Positions 54,650 to 63,972 of a stretch of 64,000 nt of DNA are shown piece by piece. The translations under genes were made by a program, and so were the position numbers. This stretch comes from Peptoniphilus obesi ph1 (GTDB lineage: Bacteria; Bacillota; Clostridia; Tissierellales; Peptoniphilaceae), in the NCBI RefSeq assembly GCF_000311865.1, contig NZ_HE978580.1:749425-813424 (forward strand), read 5' to 3'. Below the pieces are notes generated by a model. It was not told the origin of the DNA. It was given only the letters and a program-made list of their open reading frames with translations, and made no database searches. The first letter of the stretch is position 1, and every line of letters starts with the position of its first letter.

Positions 54650-55528
54650 TTAATCCTCCAAATTTAAAAAATTTTTTCTAATTTTTTGGCCAGTTTCTGT
54701 TCCTGCAAGACCACCAATACCGGTTTCTCTTAAGGATTCATGTAAACTGTGACCAACTTCTCCCATGGCTTGAACAACTTCTTCAAAAGGAACAATCGAT
54801 TTTGCACCTGCAAGAGCAAGGTCTGCAGATAAAAATGCATTCATTACACCAGATGCATTTCTGAAGTTACAAGGATATTGAACAAGTCCAGCTATAGGGT
54901 CACAAACAAGACCAAGTACATTTATTAAAGTAATGCTAGCAGCCGTTAAAATTTGTTCCGGGCTGGCATCAAGCATTTCTAAAAGTCCTGCACTCGCCAT
55001 AGCAGAAGCTGATCCACATTCAGCTTGACATCCTCCTTCAGCTCCTGCAAAAGTGGCATATTTAGAAATAATATGTCCAATAGCATTTGCAGTGAGTAGT
55101 CCATTTTGTAAAGTAAAATTATCAAGACCATATCTATTTTTAGCAGACACTAACATAGCTGGAATTATACCAGCAGAGCCTGCAGTGGGAGCTGCAATTA
55201 TTTTGCCCATGGAACTGTTTATTTCAGAAGTAGAAAGAGCCATGGCCATAGCTTCAGTACAAAATTTTCCTGTTATAGTTTCATTATTTTGTGCATAAGC
55301 ATAAGTTAATTTTGAATATCCGTCTATCATTTTATGTGTAGTTTGGCTAGATTTATTAAGATTAGACTCAGCAGATTCAATCATTACATTTATAGCTTGG
55401 TCTAGATAAGATCTTATTTCATCTTCAGTCTTTTTTGTATTTTTCATTTCTTCATTTAAAACAAGTTGATAGATAGAAATATTATTTTTTTTGCATGCAT
55501 CAATTATTTCTTGAGCTTTATTATACAT
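54650..55528 (-). CDS. sdaAA: L-serine dehydratase, iron-sulfur type, alpha subunit
   Basis: 292 residues. The Fe-S cysteines are expected in 'EGGCQAECGSASAMASAG' and the C-x10-C of 'VCDPIAGLVQYPCNFRN'. Other family segments are 'TAPTAGSAGIIPAMLVSAKN' and 'MGEVGHSLHESLRETGIGGL'. It deaminates serine to pyruvate and ammonia with an oxygen-sensitive [4Fe-4S] cluster, in line with an anaerobe. GGAGGTTTAA precedes the ATG, and the gene abuts sdaAB directly. Confidence 0.93.
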   Translation of the reverse strand: MYNKAQEIIDACKKNNISIYQLVLNEEMKNTKKTEDEIRSYLDQAINVMIESAESNLNKSSQTTHKMIDGYSKLTYAYAQNNETITGKFCTEAMAMALSTSEINSSMGKIIAAPTAGSAGIIPAMLVSAKNRYGLDNFTLQNGLLTANAIGHIISKYATFAGAEGGCQAECGSASAMASAGLLEMLDASPEQILTAASITLINVLGLVCDPIAGLVQYPCNFRNASGVMNAFLSADLALAGAKSIVPFEEVVQAMGEVGHSLHESLRETGIGGLAGTETGQKIRKNFLNLED

Positions 55529-56197
55529 TTAAACCTCCACATATTTAGAAAATAAAAATCTATCAGAATTAAGAATTTTTTCTTGTAAATCTGGATCAAG
55601 ACTCCTATCAATTTCTACAGTCAAAGTAACTATATTTTTTAAGTTATCTTTACTTGTAGTCATAGACTCAATATTATAATCCCTATCGGATAATAAAGTA
55701 GATACCATAGCTATGACACCTGTTTGTTCGTGGTATTGTAGCAAAATAACAGGAAACTCTCCCCTGAAATTTAAAGCAACGCCATTAATATTTACTATAT
55801 TAATAGCTCCACCACCAATAGAACTAGCGATTATATATTCAGAAGAACCATCTTCATATGTGAAAATAATTTTTACAGTATTTGGATGATAATTTTCTCC
55901 AAGATCTTGTTTTTTAAATTCATAATCTATTCCTAAATCATCAGCAATTTGAATAGAATCTTTTATTCTAGGATCATAAGTTTCAAAACCCATAATACCA
56001 GCCAGCAAAGCCCGGTCAGTACCGTGTCCTTGATAAGTCATAGCAAAAGAACCATGTAGGATAAACTCAACTTTTTTAAATTTTCTAGGACAAATTTTAA
56101 TAGCTGTGTTTCCGATCCTACAAGCACCTGCTGTATGAGATGAACTAGGTCCAACCATAATCGGACCTATGATATCAAAAATTGTATAATCAGACAT
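55529..56197 (-). CDS. sdaAB: L-serine dehydratase, iron-sulfur type, beta subunit
   Basis: 222 residues. Opens with 'TIFDIIGPIMVGPSSSHTAG' then 'ACRIGNTAIKI', the substrate-binding serine loop. 'YQGHGTDRALLAGIMGFETY' is also diagnostic. The C-terminal half is an ACT domain ('QTGVIAMVSTLLSDRDYNIE'). First gene of the sdaAB-sdaAA-symporter operon. Confidence 0.94.
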   Translation of the reverse strand: MSDYTIFDIIGPIMVGPSSSHTAGACRIGNTAIKICPRKFKKVEFILHGSFAMTYQGHGTDRALLAGIMGFETYDPRIKDSIQIADDLGIDYEFKKQDLGENYHPNTVKIIFTYEDGSSEYIIASSIGGGAINIVNINGVALNFRGEFPVILLQYHEQTGVIAMVSTLLSDRDYNIESMTTSKDNLKNIVTLTVEIDRSLDPDLQEKILNSDRFLFSKYVEV

Positions 56198-56333
56198 AAA
56201 TTACCTCTTTTAAAAATTTCTGCACTAATATATAAAATATAGTATTATATAAATAATCAGATTATTACTATAAAAGCTACCATAAAATACATCATATTGC
56301 AATAAATATGCTCATAAATAAAAGGAGTAGAAT

Positions 56334-57592
56334 ATGCTAATTAAAAATATTAGGTTAATGGATCCTGCCAGCAAAAGAGACGAAATAGTGGATATATTAA
56401 TTGAAGATGAAAAGATTAAATCCATAGGAAAAAATATTAATATCGAAGATAAAGATATAATTGATGGAAAAAATTTAATAATAAGTCCAGGCTTTATAGA
56501 TGTTCATGTCCACTTTAGAGATCCAGGTCAAGAATACAAGGAAGATTTAACAACAGGATCCCAAGCAGCAGCTGCAGGCGGATACACAAGTGTGATATGT
56601 ATGGCAAACACAAAACCTGTTATGGATAATGAAAATCTTATCAAAGATTTTGTAAAAAGAGCAAAAGAACAAATAATAAATGTTTATACAATAAGCTCTT
56701 TGACAAAAGAAATGAAAGGCCAAGAACTTGTCGATATGGAAAAAGTTTTGGAAGCCGGTGCTCTTGCCTTTTCTGATGATGGAATACCAAACACGAGAAA
56801 TGATATAGTACTTGAGGCTATGGAAAAAGTGAAAGAACTAGACAGCTTGATTTCATTTCACGAAGAAGACCCTAGCCTAAATAAAGAAAATGGAATAAAT
56901 CATGGAAAAGTAGCTGAAGAAATGGGACTTTACGGAGCTCCTGCTATATCAGAAGAAATAATGGTTGCAAGAGATTGTTATTTTGCCTATAAAACTGGAG
57001 CAAAAGTAAATATACAACATATTTCAGCAGCTGGTTCTTTGGATATAATCAGGGAATATAAAAAATTAGGTGCAAAAGTTTATTGTGAAGTAACACCACA
57101 CCACTTCTCTTCAACTGAAGATTTAATAAGAGAAAAAGCAAGCCTTGCAAAAATGAATCCACCACTTAGGACTGAAGAAGATAGACAAGCAATAATTAAA
57201 GCTTTAAAAGATGGAACAATAGACTTTATTGCAACAGACCATGCTCCTCACTCAAGCAAAGAGAAAAATCAAGAATTTACCAAGGCGCCATCTGGAATAA
57301 TAGGACTTGAAACAGCACTTGGACTAGGAATAACAAATCTTGTAAGAGAAAACAAACTAAGTCTTATGGAACTTTTAGAAAAATTGACAATAAACCCAGC
57401 AAAGCTGTATAAATTAGAAAGAGGCAGGATAAAGAAGGCTTGCCAGCAGACCTTGTAATATTTGATGAAAACGAAGAATACACTGTTGAAAAATTTAAAT
57501 CAAAATCTTCAAACTCACCATATATAGGAAAGAAACTTTATGGCAAGGTAAAATATACAATCTGTAATGGAAAAATAGTATACAAAGATTAA
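56334..57592 (+). pseudogene. pyrC: Dihydroorotase with a -1 frameshift near the C-terminus
   Basis: Class I dihydroorotase: 'ISPGFIDVHVHFRDPGQEYK' (metal His-x-His), 'FHEEDP', 'INPAKLYKLERGRI' and 'FIATDHAPHSSKEK'. It makes dihydroorotate in pyrimidine synthesis. The first frame ends after K-K-A-C-Q-Q-T-L at 57458. The expected C-terminus 'EGLPADLVIFDENEEYTVEK' through 'LYGKVKYTICNGKIVYKD' continues in the -1 frame to TAA at 57590-57592. The shift lies at GGATAAAGAAGG (57428-57439), where one extra A would repair it. No strong slippery heptamer is present, so a mutation or a sequencing error is more likely than programming. AAAGGAG precedes the start. Confidence 0.85.
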
Positions 57593-57598
57593 GAAATA

Positions 57599-57625
57599 AA
57601 GCTGTGGCAATTTGCTACAGCTTAT
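57599..57625 (+). terminator. Terminator of pyrC
   Basis: AAGCTGTGGCAA / TTGCTACAGCTT stem with one wobble pair, followed by ATTAAAT; placed seven bases after the restored pyrC stop. Confidence 0.65.
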
Positions 57626-57639
57626 TAAATATAAAAAAA

Positions 57640-57660
57640 GACTATGGATTCCATAGTCTA
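57640..57660 (-). terminator. Terminator of tRNA-Arg
   Basis: GACTATGGA / TCCATAGTC stem followed by seven Ts on the minus strand, five bases past the tRNA CCA end. Confidence 0.85.
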
Positions 57661-57665
57661 AAAAA

Positions 57666-57742
57666 TGGTGCACACAAGAGGAATCGAACCCCCGGCCTAG
57701 GCTTTAGGAGAGCCTCGCTCTATCCTACTGAGCTATGTGTGC
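57666..57742 (-). tRNA. tRNA-Arg (anticodon CCU)
   Basis: The minus strand folds as a cloverleaf of 77 bases. Acceptor GCACACA pairs TGTGTGC; D-stem GCTC/GAGC; anticodon stem AGGCT/AGCCT around loop CTCCTAA, giving anticodon CCU. The T-stem GGGGG/CCTCT contains two wobble pairs with loop TTCGATT. The discriminator is A and CCA is encoded. Confidence 0.93.
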
Positions 57743-57854
57743 ATGTAAATAAATTTTATATCAAGATAAAATCTATGTCAATTAAGAATAAAAATCTATA
57801 AATTTTATTTTAAGTTATTAAATAATAGAAAATAATATTCTAAATATGATATAA

Positions 57855-57908
57855 ATAAAACCTCCTTGTTAAATTTTGGAATTTATCAAAATAACAGGAG
57901 GTTTTATT
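57855..57908 (-). terminator. Long hairpin after the DJ-1 family gene
   Basis: AAAACCTCC and GGAGGTTTT form the outer stem, extended by TTGTTA/ATAACA with a bulge around a 20-base AT-rich loop. On the minus strand it is followed by TTTTATTTATAT, so it probably terminates the DJ-1 gene. The remaining sequence at 57745-57854 shows nothing else. Confidence 0.6.
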
Positions 57909-57942
57909 ATTTTAAATTATTTACAAAAAATCTTTACTATAA

Positions 57943-58446
57943 TTATGATAATTTTTCAACAAAGGCCTTTACAAGACTTGAAAGATCTTTAGGTATTCTT
58001 GCAGTTAAAATATTTTCTGAAACTACAGTTTCTTCATCTATCCAATTAGCTCCTGCATTTACTAAATCATCTTTTATGCTGTAAAAAGAAGTAACATCTT
58101 TGCCCTTAAGGTCAATACAAGATGCAAGCATCCAAGGGCCATGGCAAATTGCAGCTATAGTTTTATTTTCTTTATCAACTTCCTTAACTAAATCAATAGT
58201 CGCTTGACACCTTCTCATATAATCTGGAGAATATCCCCCAGGAATAAATAAGGCATCTAGGTCTTGAGGGTCTACATCTTTTGAAGCGATATCAGAAGTA
58301 AATTTAACCCCATTTTCAGAAGTATAAGTTTTATCTTTTTCACTTCCTATTATAATAACTTCAAAATCTTCCTTTAATCTATGATAAGGATAAATAAACT
58401 CTTCTTCATTAAATAAATTTTCTAAAAGAATTCCGACTTTTTTCAT
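57943..58446 (-). CDS. DJ-1/PfpI family protein (second copy in window)
   Basis: 167 residues. Has 'LDALFIPGGYSPDYMRRCQA', the nucleophile elbow 'KTIAAICHGPWMLASCIDLK' with C-H-G-P, and 'ANWIDEETVVSENILTARIP', the PfpI/YhbO pattern. Probably a stress-related hydrolase or deglycase. It is closer to PfpI than the other DJ-1 protein at 4594-5178. Appears monocistronic. Confidence 0.85.
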   Translation of the reverse strand: MKKVGILLENLFNEEEFIYPYHRLKEDFEVIIIGSEKDKTYTSENGVKFTSDIASKDVDPQDLDALFIPGGYSPDYMRRCQATIDLVKEVDKENKTIAAICHGPWMLASCIDLKGKDVTSFYSIKDDLVNAGANWIDEETVVSENILTARIPKDLSSLVKAFVEKLS

Positions 58447-58479
58447 AATTGTCTACTACCTCCTAAATATTTGTATAAA

Positions 58480-58506
58480 AAAAGCGAGACAATAAGTCCC
58501 GCTTTA
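58480..58506 (-). terminator. Terminator of hutI
   Basis: Minus-strand stem AAAGCGGGAC / GTCTCGCTTT with one wobble pair and a run of seven Ts, 12 bases after the hutI stop. Confidence 0.85.
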
Positions 58507-58517
58507 TATTATTAATC

Positions 58518-59780
58518 TTAGATTCTTTGTCTATCTTTGATAACGTGTTTACCATCTTTGAATACATCTGAGCAAAGATTTGTTGCAAAGAAGTAAATAG
58601 TGTAATCAAGATTTGGTGCATCAAATACTGTGATGTCAGCTTTTTTACCTTCTTTGAAACTTCCTATGCTGTCTCCTCTATTTACAGAGTAAGCAGCGTT
58701 GATAGTTACAGCATTGTAAACTTCAACTGGAGTAAGTTTCATCATAAAGCAACCAAGTTGCATAATGAATTGAAGGTTAGCAGTTGGACAAGAACCTGGG
58801 TTTGAGTCAGTTGTTAAAGTGATTGACATATCATTATCAAGCATCTTTCTTGCAGGAGCATAAGTGTCTTCCATTAAAGAGAAAGTTGTTCCTGGAAGAA
58901 GGTTTCCTATAACTCCAGATTCAGAAAGTTTTTTGATATCTTCATCAGTAATCATCATTAAGTGTTCTGCAGAAGTTGTGTGAAGTTCAGCAGCAACTGA
59001 TGATCCACCAATTGATTCAATTTCATCAGCGTGGATTCTAGTTCTTAATCCGTGTTCTTGAGCAGCTTTTAAAAGTCTTTTTGATTGTTCAGCATTAAAG
59101 ACTCCTTTTTCACAGAAAACGTCACAGAATTCTGCAAGATCTTCTTCTACTACTTTTGGAAGCATGTCAATAACTATATCAATAAATTTATCAGGATCTT
59201 CTTTATATTCTTCAGGAATAGCATGAGCTGCCATGAAAGTTGATACAAGATCGATTGGAAGATCTTCATTTAATTTTTTAACAACTTCCATTTGTCTTTT
59301 TTCAACATCCCAAGTTAAACCATAACCAGATTTTGCTTCAACAGTTGTTACACCGTGAATCATCATATGGTCAAGTAATTCTTCAGTTTTATTATAAAGT
59401 TCTTCGAAAGAAGCTGATCTAGTTGCTTTTTGTGTAGAAAGAATTCCACCACCTTGAGCAAGAATATCTAGGTAGCTAACTCCATTTAATTTTTTAGAAA
59501 ATTCATGTTCTCTTGATCCACCATATACAAGGTGAGTATGAGCATCAATTAAACCAGGAACAGCTACTTTACCTTTCATATCTATAAGTTCAGTCTTATC
59601 TGATTTTAATTCTTCTGGAACTTCGCCTTCGCCAACTTTAAGAATTTTTCCATCAGCTATTGCTATATAACCATTTTTTAATAAATTAGCTTCATTCATT
59701 TCCTTACCACGTAATGCACGACCTTTGTCATTAGGTGAAAAGATTTCACTAAAATTATATAAAATTTTATCTGCTGTCAT
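58518..59780 (-). CDS. hutI: Imidazolonepropionase
   Basis: 420 residues, amidohydrolase fold with '[20 protein letters not shown]' (metal His-x-His) and '[20 protein letters not shown]'. Further motifs are '[14 protein letters not shown]', '[16 protein letters not shown]' and '[20 protein letters not shown]' with the conserved Asp. It converts imidazolonepropionate to N-formiminoglutamate. Divergent from hutU, sharing a 272-base control region. Confidence 0.95.
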   Translation of the reverse strand: MTADKILYNFSEIFSPNDKGRALRGKEMNEANLLKNGYIAIADGKILKVGEGEVPEELKSDKTELIDMKGKVAVPGLIDAHTHLVYGGSREHEFSKKLNGVSYLDILAQGGGILSTQKATRSASFEELYNKTEELLDHMMIHGVTTVEAKSGYGLTWDVEKRQMEVVKKLNEDLPIDLVSTFMAAHAIPEEYKEDPDKFIDIVIDMLPKVVEEDLAEFCDVFCEKGVFNAEQSKRLLKAAQEHGLRTRIHADEIESIGGSSVAAELHTTSAEHLMMITDEDIKKLSESGVIGNLLPGTTFSLMEDTYAPARKMLDNDMSITLTTDSNPGSCPTANLQFIMQLGCFMMKLTPVEVYNAVTINAAYSVNRGDSIGSFKEGKKADITVFDAPNLDYTIYFFATNLCSDVFKDGKHVIKDRQRI

Positions 59781-60052
59781 TTTAAACCTCCATTATTTAA
59801 ATATTTTTTAAAATATAACTCTACTATAATAAATCATAACATAAAAAACTAGATTATTTACATATAATATTATATACTATATGAGTAAATTAAATTAAAT
59901 TCATGTCTAATTATCATCTAAGGCGTCGAAAAAAGGAAATAAAACGAATTTTTTTAAAAAATTATAACGTTTTCTTTATATCGACTTTTTAAAGACGAAA
60001 AATAAATACAATCAGACGTGAAAGATACCATAATTTTTAAGGAGGAATATAA
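59781..60052. promoter_or_regulatory. hutI-hutU divergent control region with a large imperfect inverted repeat
   Basis: The 272-base gap contains a rough palindrome from GTCGA (59925-59929) to TCGAC (59981-59985), including AAAACG (59941-59946) and CGTTTT (59968-59973). Additional CG-containing motifs (AGACGAAAAA, CAGACGTGAAAG) follow between 59993 and 60022. CG dinucleotides are rare elsewhere in intergenic DNA here, so these are good candidates for binding sites of a hut regulator. GGAGGAATATAA ends the region at the hutU start. Confidence 0.5.
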
Positions 60053-62083
60053 ATGAAAATTAGCAATGAAGACATTGCAAATGCAATGAAAGTTAAGTTA
60101 GAATTCGACGAACTTCCAGAAGCTCCTAAATTCGAAGAAGGAATTCGTAGAGCTCCAGACAGAGGATTCAGACTATCTCAAGCACAAACTGAACTTGCAC
60201 TTAAAAATGCACTTAGATATATCCCAGAAAAATTCCATGAAGAATTAATTCCAGAATTTCTTGAAGAATTAACTACAAGAGGAAGAATCTATGGATACAG
60301 ATTTAGACCAGAAGGAAGACTATACGGTAAACCAATTGATGAATACAAAGGTAACTGTGAAGCTGGTAAAGCTTGTCAAGTTATGATTGAAAACAACCTT
60401 GACTTTGACGTAGCTCTTTATCCATATGAATTAGTTACATACGGAGAAACAGGATCTGTATGTCACAACTGGATGCAATATAGACTAATCAAAAAATACC
60501 TAGAAATCATGACTGATGAACAAACACTTGTTGTTGAATCAGGACATCCACTAGGATTATTTAGATCAAGAAAGAACTCTCCAAGAGTTATAATCACTAA
60601 TGGTTTATTAGTTGGTGAATATGACAACCATGACGATTGGGAAATCGCAGAAGAAATGGGAGTTACTAACTACGGACAAATGACAGCTGGTGGCTGGATG
60701 TACATTGGACCTCAAGGTATCGTTCACGGTACATTCAATACTCTACTAAACGCTGGTAGATTAAAATTAGGTCTTAAAGCTGAAGACGATTTAAGAGGTA
60801 AATTATTTGTTACTTCTGGTCTAGGTGGAATGAGTGGTGCTCAAGGTAAAGCAGCAGAAATCGCTCATGCAGTTGGTATCGTTGCTGAAGTTGACTACTC
60901 AAGAATTGAAACAAGACTTGAACAAGGTTGGATTTCAAAAGTAACTGAAACTCCAGAAGAAACAATGAAATTAGCTAAAGAATATCTAGAAAAAGAAGAA
61001 GCAATGTCAATCGCTTATCACGGAAACATTGTAGACCTTCTACACTACATTGACAAAAACGACATTCATGTAGACCTACTTTCTGACCAAACTTCATGCC
61101 ATAACGCATATGATGGTGGATATTGTCCAGTAGGAATCAGCTTTGAAGAAAGAACAAGACTTCTTGCTGAAGATCATGACAAATTCGTTAAACTTGTTGA
61201 TGAAACATTAAAACAACACTATGAAGTTATCAAATCATTAGTAGCTAAGGGAACTTACTTCTTTGACTATGGTAACTCATTCATGAAAGCTATCTACGAT
61301 GCAGGCGTTAAAGAAATTTCTAAAAACGGCGTAGATGATAAAGACGGATTCATTTGGCCTTCATACGTTGAAGACATCATGGGACCACTTCTATTTGACT
61401 ATGGATATGGACCATTCAGATGGGTATGCCTAAGCAGAAAACACGAAGACCTAATCGCAACTGATAAAGCTGCAATGGAAGCTATTGATCCAGACAGAAG
61501 ATACCAAGATAGAGATAACTACAACTGGATTAGAGACGCTGAAAAGAACCAATTAGTAGTTGGTACTGAAGCAAGAATTCTTTACCAAGACGAAGAAGGA
61601 AGAGTAAGAATTGCTCTTGCATTCAACAAACTTGTTAGAGAAGGAAAAATTGGCCCTGTAATGATGGGTCGTGACCACCATGACGTATCTGGTGTAGACT
61701 CTCCATTCAGAGAAACTTCAAACATCAGAGACGGCTCTAACGTATGTGCTGACATGGCTGTTCAATGTTACGCAGGTAACGCAGCTAGAGGTATGACAGT
61801 AGTAGCTCTTCACAATGGTGGTGGAGTTGGTATTGGTAAATCTATCAACGGTGGATTCGGACTTCTACTTGACGGTTCAGAAAGAGCTGATGAAATTGTT
61901 AAATTATCACTTAGCTGGGACGTTATGGGCGGCGTAGCTAGAAGAAGCTGGGCTAGAAACGAACACGCTGTTGAAACTGCAGTTGAATTCAACAAAAACC
62001 GTGAAGACGGACACATCACTATTCCTTATATAGCTGATGACAAAAAAGTTTCAGATGCAGTTGCTAAAATTTTCAACAAATAA
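60053..62083 (+). CDS. hutU: Urocanate hydratase
   Basis: 676 residues, the long form of the enzyme (classical bacterial forms are about 550-570). Family segments are 'TAGGWMYIGPQGIVHGTFNT', 'KLFVTSGLGGMSGAQGKAAE', 'DQTSCHNAYDGGYCPVGISF' (catalytic Cys region) and 'MTVVALHNGGGVGIGKSING'. It hydrates urocanate to imidazolonepropionate using bound NAD+. GGAGG lies seven bases before the ATG. Codon choice is visibly richer in C-ending codons (AAC, GAC, TAC, ATC) than neighbours, as expected for a very highly expressed gene. Confidence 0.95.
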   Translation: MKISNEDIANAMKVKLEFDELPEAPKFEEGIRRAPDRGFRLSQAQTELALKNALRYIPEKFHEELIPEFLEELTTRGRIYGYRFRPEGRLYGKPIDEYKGNCEAGKACQVMIENNLDFDVALYPYELVTYGETGSVCHNWMQYRLIKKYLEIMTDEQTLVVESGHPLGLFRSRKNSPRVIITNGLLVGEYDNHDDWEIAEEMGVTNYGQMTAGGWMYIGPQGIVHGTFNTLLNAGRLKLGLKAEDDLRGKLFVTSGLGGMSGAQGKAAEIAHAVGIVAEVDYSRIETRLEQGWISKVTETPEETMKLAKEYLEKEEAMSIAYHGNIVDLLHYIDKNDIHVDLLSDQTSCHNAYDGGYCPVGISFEERTRLLAEDHDKFVKLVDETLKQHYEVIKSLVAKGTYFFDYGNSFMKAIYDAGVKEISKNGVDDKDGFIWPSYVEDIMGPLLFDYGYGPFRWVCLSRKHEDLIATDKAAMEAIDPDRRYQDRDNYNWIRDAEKNQLVVGTEARILYQDEEGRVRIALAFNKLVREGKIGPVMMGRDHHDVSGVDSPFRETSNIRDGSNVCADMAVQCYAGNAARGMTVVALHNGGGVGIGKSINGGFGLLLDGSERADEIVKLSLSWDVMGGVARRSWARNEHAVETAVEFNKNREDGHITIPYIADDKKVSDAVAKIFNK

Positions 62084-62110
62084 TTTAATTAATAATTAAA
62101 ATTAAGAAAT

Positions 62111-62142
62111 AACCTTTCACATATGTGGAAGGTTATTTTTTT
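62111..62142 (+). terminator. Terminator of hutU
   Basis: AACCTTTCACAT / ATGTGGAAGGTT stem with one wobble pair, followed by ATTTTTTT, 27 bases after the stop. Confidence 0.9.
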
Positions 62143-62356
62143 ACTATAAAATAATATTATAAGACCTGGGATAAGTGCCTACATATCAAATACTAATTAA
62201 AAACAAAACCTGTAAAAAGATATATAGAAATATATAAGTAGAAAAAGCAATATGTAGTACAAAAATAACTAAAAAACTACTATAATAGATATTAAATTTA
62301 TATAGATATCTATATAAAACAGTGAATTTGATATACTTAACTAGGGAGGCAGAAAG

Positions 62357-62863
62357 ATGAAAAAAATACAAACAAAAGATTTAACCATAATAGCTATGTT
62401 TATAGCACTAACAACAGTTGCAACAATGTCAATTCAAATACCAATTCCAGCAACTAAAGGTTACATAAATATAGGGGATACAGTACTAATATGTGCAGGA
62501 CTTCTATTAGGAAGAACAGCTGGAGGATTAGCTGGGTCAATAGGATCAGCCTTGGCAGATCTATTATCAGGTTATGGATACTATGCACCTATAACCTTTG
62601 TAGTAAAAGGAATTGAAGGATTTCTTGCAGGATATTTAAAAGAAAAAACAAAAATAAACTTTATAATATGCGGACTTATAGCAGGACTTGTAATGGCACT
62701 TGGATATTTTATAGCAGAAGGAACAATACTTTATAACTTTCAAGCAGCTGCAGCTAGCTTGCCAGCAAATATAATGCAAGGTATAGGAGGTAGTATACTA
62801 GCAAGTATCCTATACAAAGCAATAGAAAAGACAAAAGTACTAGAAAAAATAAACGACAATTAA
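62357..62863 (+). CDS. ECF transporter S component (ECF_RibofT/HmpT-like family)
   Basis: 168-residue membrane protein with about five to six helices. The N-terminal 'DLTIIAMFIALTTVATMSIQ' and 'IPIPATKGYINIGDTVLICA' then 'AGGLAGSIGSALADLLSGYG' match small S components of energy-coupling-factor importers. Substrates in this family include riboflavin, pyridoxine or hydroxymethylpyrimidine; none can be assigned here. AGGGAGG precedes the ATG. The 62143-62356 leader is AT-rich and I do not recognise a riboswitch in it. Confidence 0.8.
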   Translation: MKKIQTKDLTIIAMFIALTTVATMSIQIPIPATKGYINIGDTVLICAGLLLGRTAGGLAGSIGSALADLLSGYGYYAPITFVVKGIEGFLAGYLKEKTKINFIICGLIAGLVMALGYFIAEGTILYNFQAAAASLPANIMQGIGGSILASILYKAIEKTKVLEKINDN

Positions 62864-62876
62864 AAAATAGAAATGA

Positions 62877-62908
62877 AAACATAGCTAAATATTTAGCTAT
62901 GTTTTTTT
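62877..62908 (+). terminator. Terminator of the ECF-S gene
   Basis: AAACATAGCTAAAT / ATTTAGCTATGTTT perfect palindromic stem with a run of Ts, 14 bases after the stop. Confidence 0.9.
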
Positions 62909-62979
62909 GTATGTCAATCTATATTGCTAGTAAAAAATAATGTAATAATATACAATTATTATATTAGAAGGGAGTAGCA

Positions 62980-63861
62980 ATGACAGTAAAAATAATTACA
63001 GATACGAGTAGTGACTTTAGCCTTGAGCAAGCAAAAGAGTATGGCGTAGAACTACTAAGCATATATATTTCCGATGGAGAAAAAGAATATAAAGATTTAA
63101 TAGATATAAATAGTCAAGATATATTTAAAGGACAGGAAAAAAATATAAAATTTACCACTTCTCAAATACCAGTATTTGAATACTATACTAATTTTAAAAA
63201 AGTTCTAGATGAAGGAAATGATTTTATTTATATAAGTTTATCTTCAGGAATGTCTGGATCCTATAATAATTCTTTACTAGCAATAGAAGAACTAAAAAAA
63301 GAATATAAGCAAAATTTTATAGCTCTAGATTCAAAAGCAGCATCTGTTGGACTAGGATTAATTGTTAGATATTTGGCAGAAGCAGCAAAAAAAGGATTAA
63401 ATTATAATGATCTTATTGAATTTGCAGAATTTCTAATAGAAAATGTTGTCCACCTGTTTACAGTATTCAACCTAGACGAACTTTATAGGGGAGGAAGGCT
63501 TAGGAAAAGTACAGCCAATATAGGAAACCTCTTAAGTATAAGACCTATCATCCATGTAGTAGATGGGGAGTTGAAACTTAGAGAAATATCTAAGGGTAAC
63601 AAGATGGTATATAAAAAGATAAGCAATGAAATTATAAAGACAATGAAAAGCTATGGAGAAGATGAATTAATATATTTAGTCTATGGCAAAGAAAGAAACT
63701 ATATAGATCCACTTTTTGAAAAATACAAAAAAGAAAGTAACTTAAAAAGAATAGATACAAACCCTGTCGGATGTACAATATCAATACATACAGGAAGTGA
63801 GTTTTTTGGAAATGCTTTTTTAAAAAAAGAAATTCCAGAAAAATTTAAAAAATATTCTTGA
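62980..63861 (+). CDS. DegV family fatty-acid-binding protein
   Basis: 293 residues. Starts 'VKIITDTSSDFSLEQAKEYG' with the T-D-S/T-x-D opening, and has 'IKFTTSQIPVFEYYTNFKKV', 'YISLSSGMSGSYNNSLLAIE' and 'ELYRGGRLRKSTANIGNLLS' then 'IRPIIHVVDGELKL', all typical of DegV/FakB. FakB proteins present fatty acids to the kinase FakA for phosphorylation. GAAGGGAGTAGC precedes the ATG. Confidence 0.9.
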   Translation: MTVKIITDTSSDFSLEQAKEYGVELLSIYISDGEKEYKDLIDINSQDIFKGQEKNIKFTTSQIPVFEYYTNFKKVLDEGNDFIYISLSSGMSGSYNNSLLAIEELKKEYKQNFIALDSKAASVGLGLIVRYLAEAAKKGLNYNDLIEFAEFLIENVVHLFTVFNLDELYRGGRLRKSTANIGNLLSIRPIIHVVDGELKLREISKGNKMVYKKISNEIIKTMKSYGEDELIYLVYGKERNYIDPLFEKYKKESNLKRIDTNPVGCTISIHTGSEFFGNAFLKKEIPEKFKKYS

Positions 63862-63887
63862 CAAGATTAAAATAAATATAGTAGTAT
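63858..63887 (+). promoter_or_regulatory. Candidate promoter at the DegV stop
   Basis: TTGACA (63858-63863) overlaps the DegV stop codon; TAGTAT lies 18 bases downstream (63882-63887). The target gene is beyond the window edge. Confidence 0.4.
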
Positions 63888-63942
63888 ATAGAAGTTGCAA
63901 AACAAACAAGTCGAATTTTTTAAAAATAAATTAAAAAAAGGC

Positions 63943-63972
63943 TTGACAAGGTATACAGATTAATTGTATACT
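63943..63972 (+). promoter_or_regulatory. Strong promoter with an internal operator-like palindrome
   Basis: TTGACA (63943-63948), 18-base spacer and TATACT (63967-63972). The spacer contains GTATACA, seven bases, TGTATAC (63951-63971), a perfect inverted repeat that overlaps the -10 element. A GTCTC/GAGAC hairpin (63982-63994) follows in the likely leader. This looks like a repressor- or MerR-type-controlled promoter for a gene to the right of the window. Confidence 0.65.

Noticed and set aside
57855..57908. T-box or other tRNA-linked regulatory RNA next to tRNA-Arg
   Set aside because: No T-box sequence is present and the hairpin lies after a gene stop, so a terminator is the simpler explanation.
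62143..62356. Possible riboswitch upstream of the ECF-S gene
   Set aside because: The AT-rich leader has short complementary stretches, but I could not match it to purine, TPP, FMN, PreQ1 or other riboswitch consensus cores.
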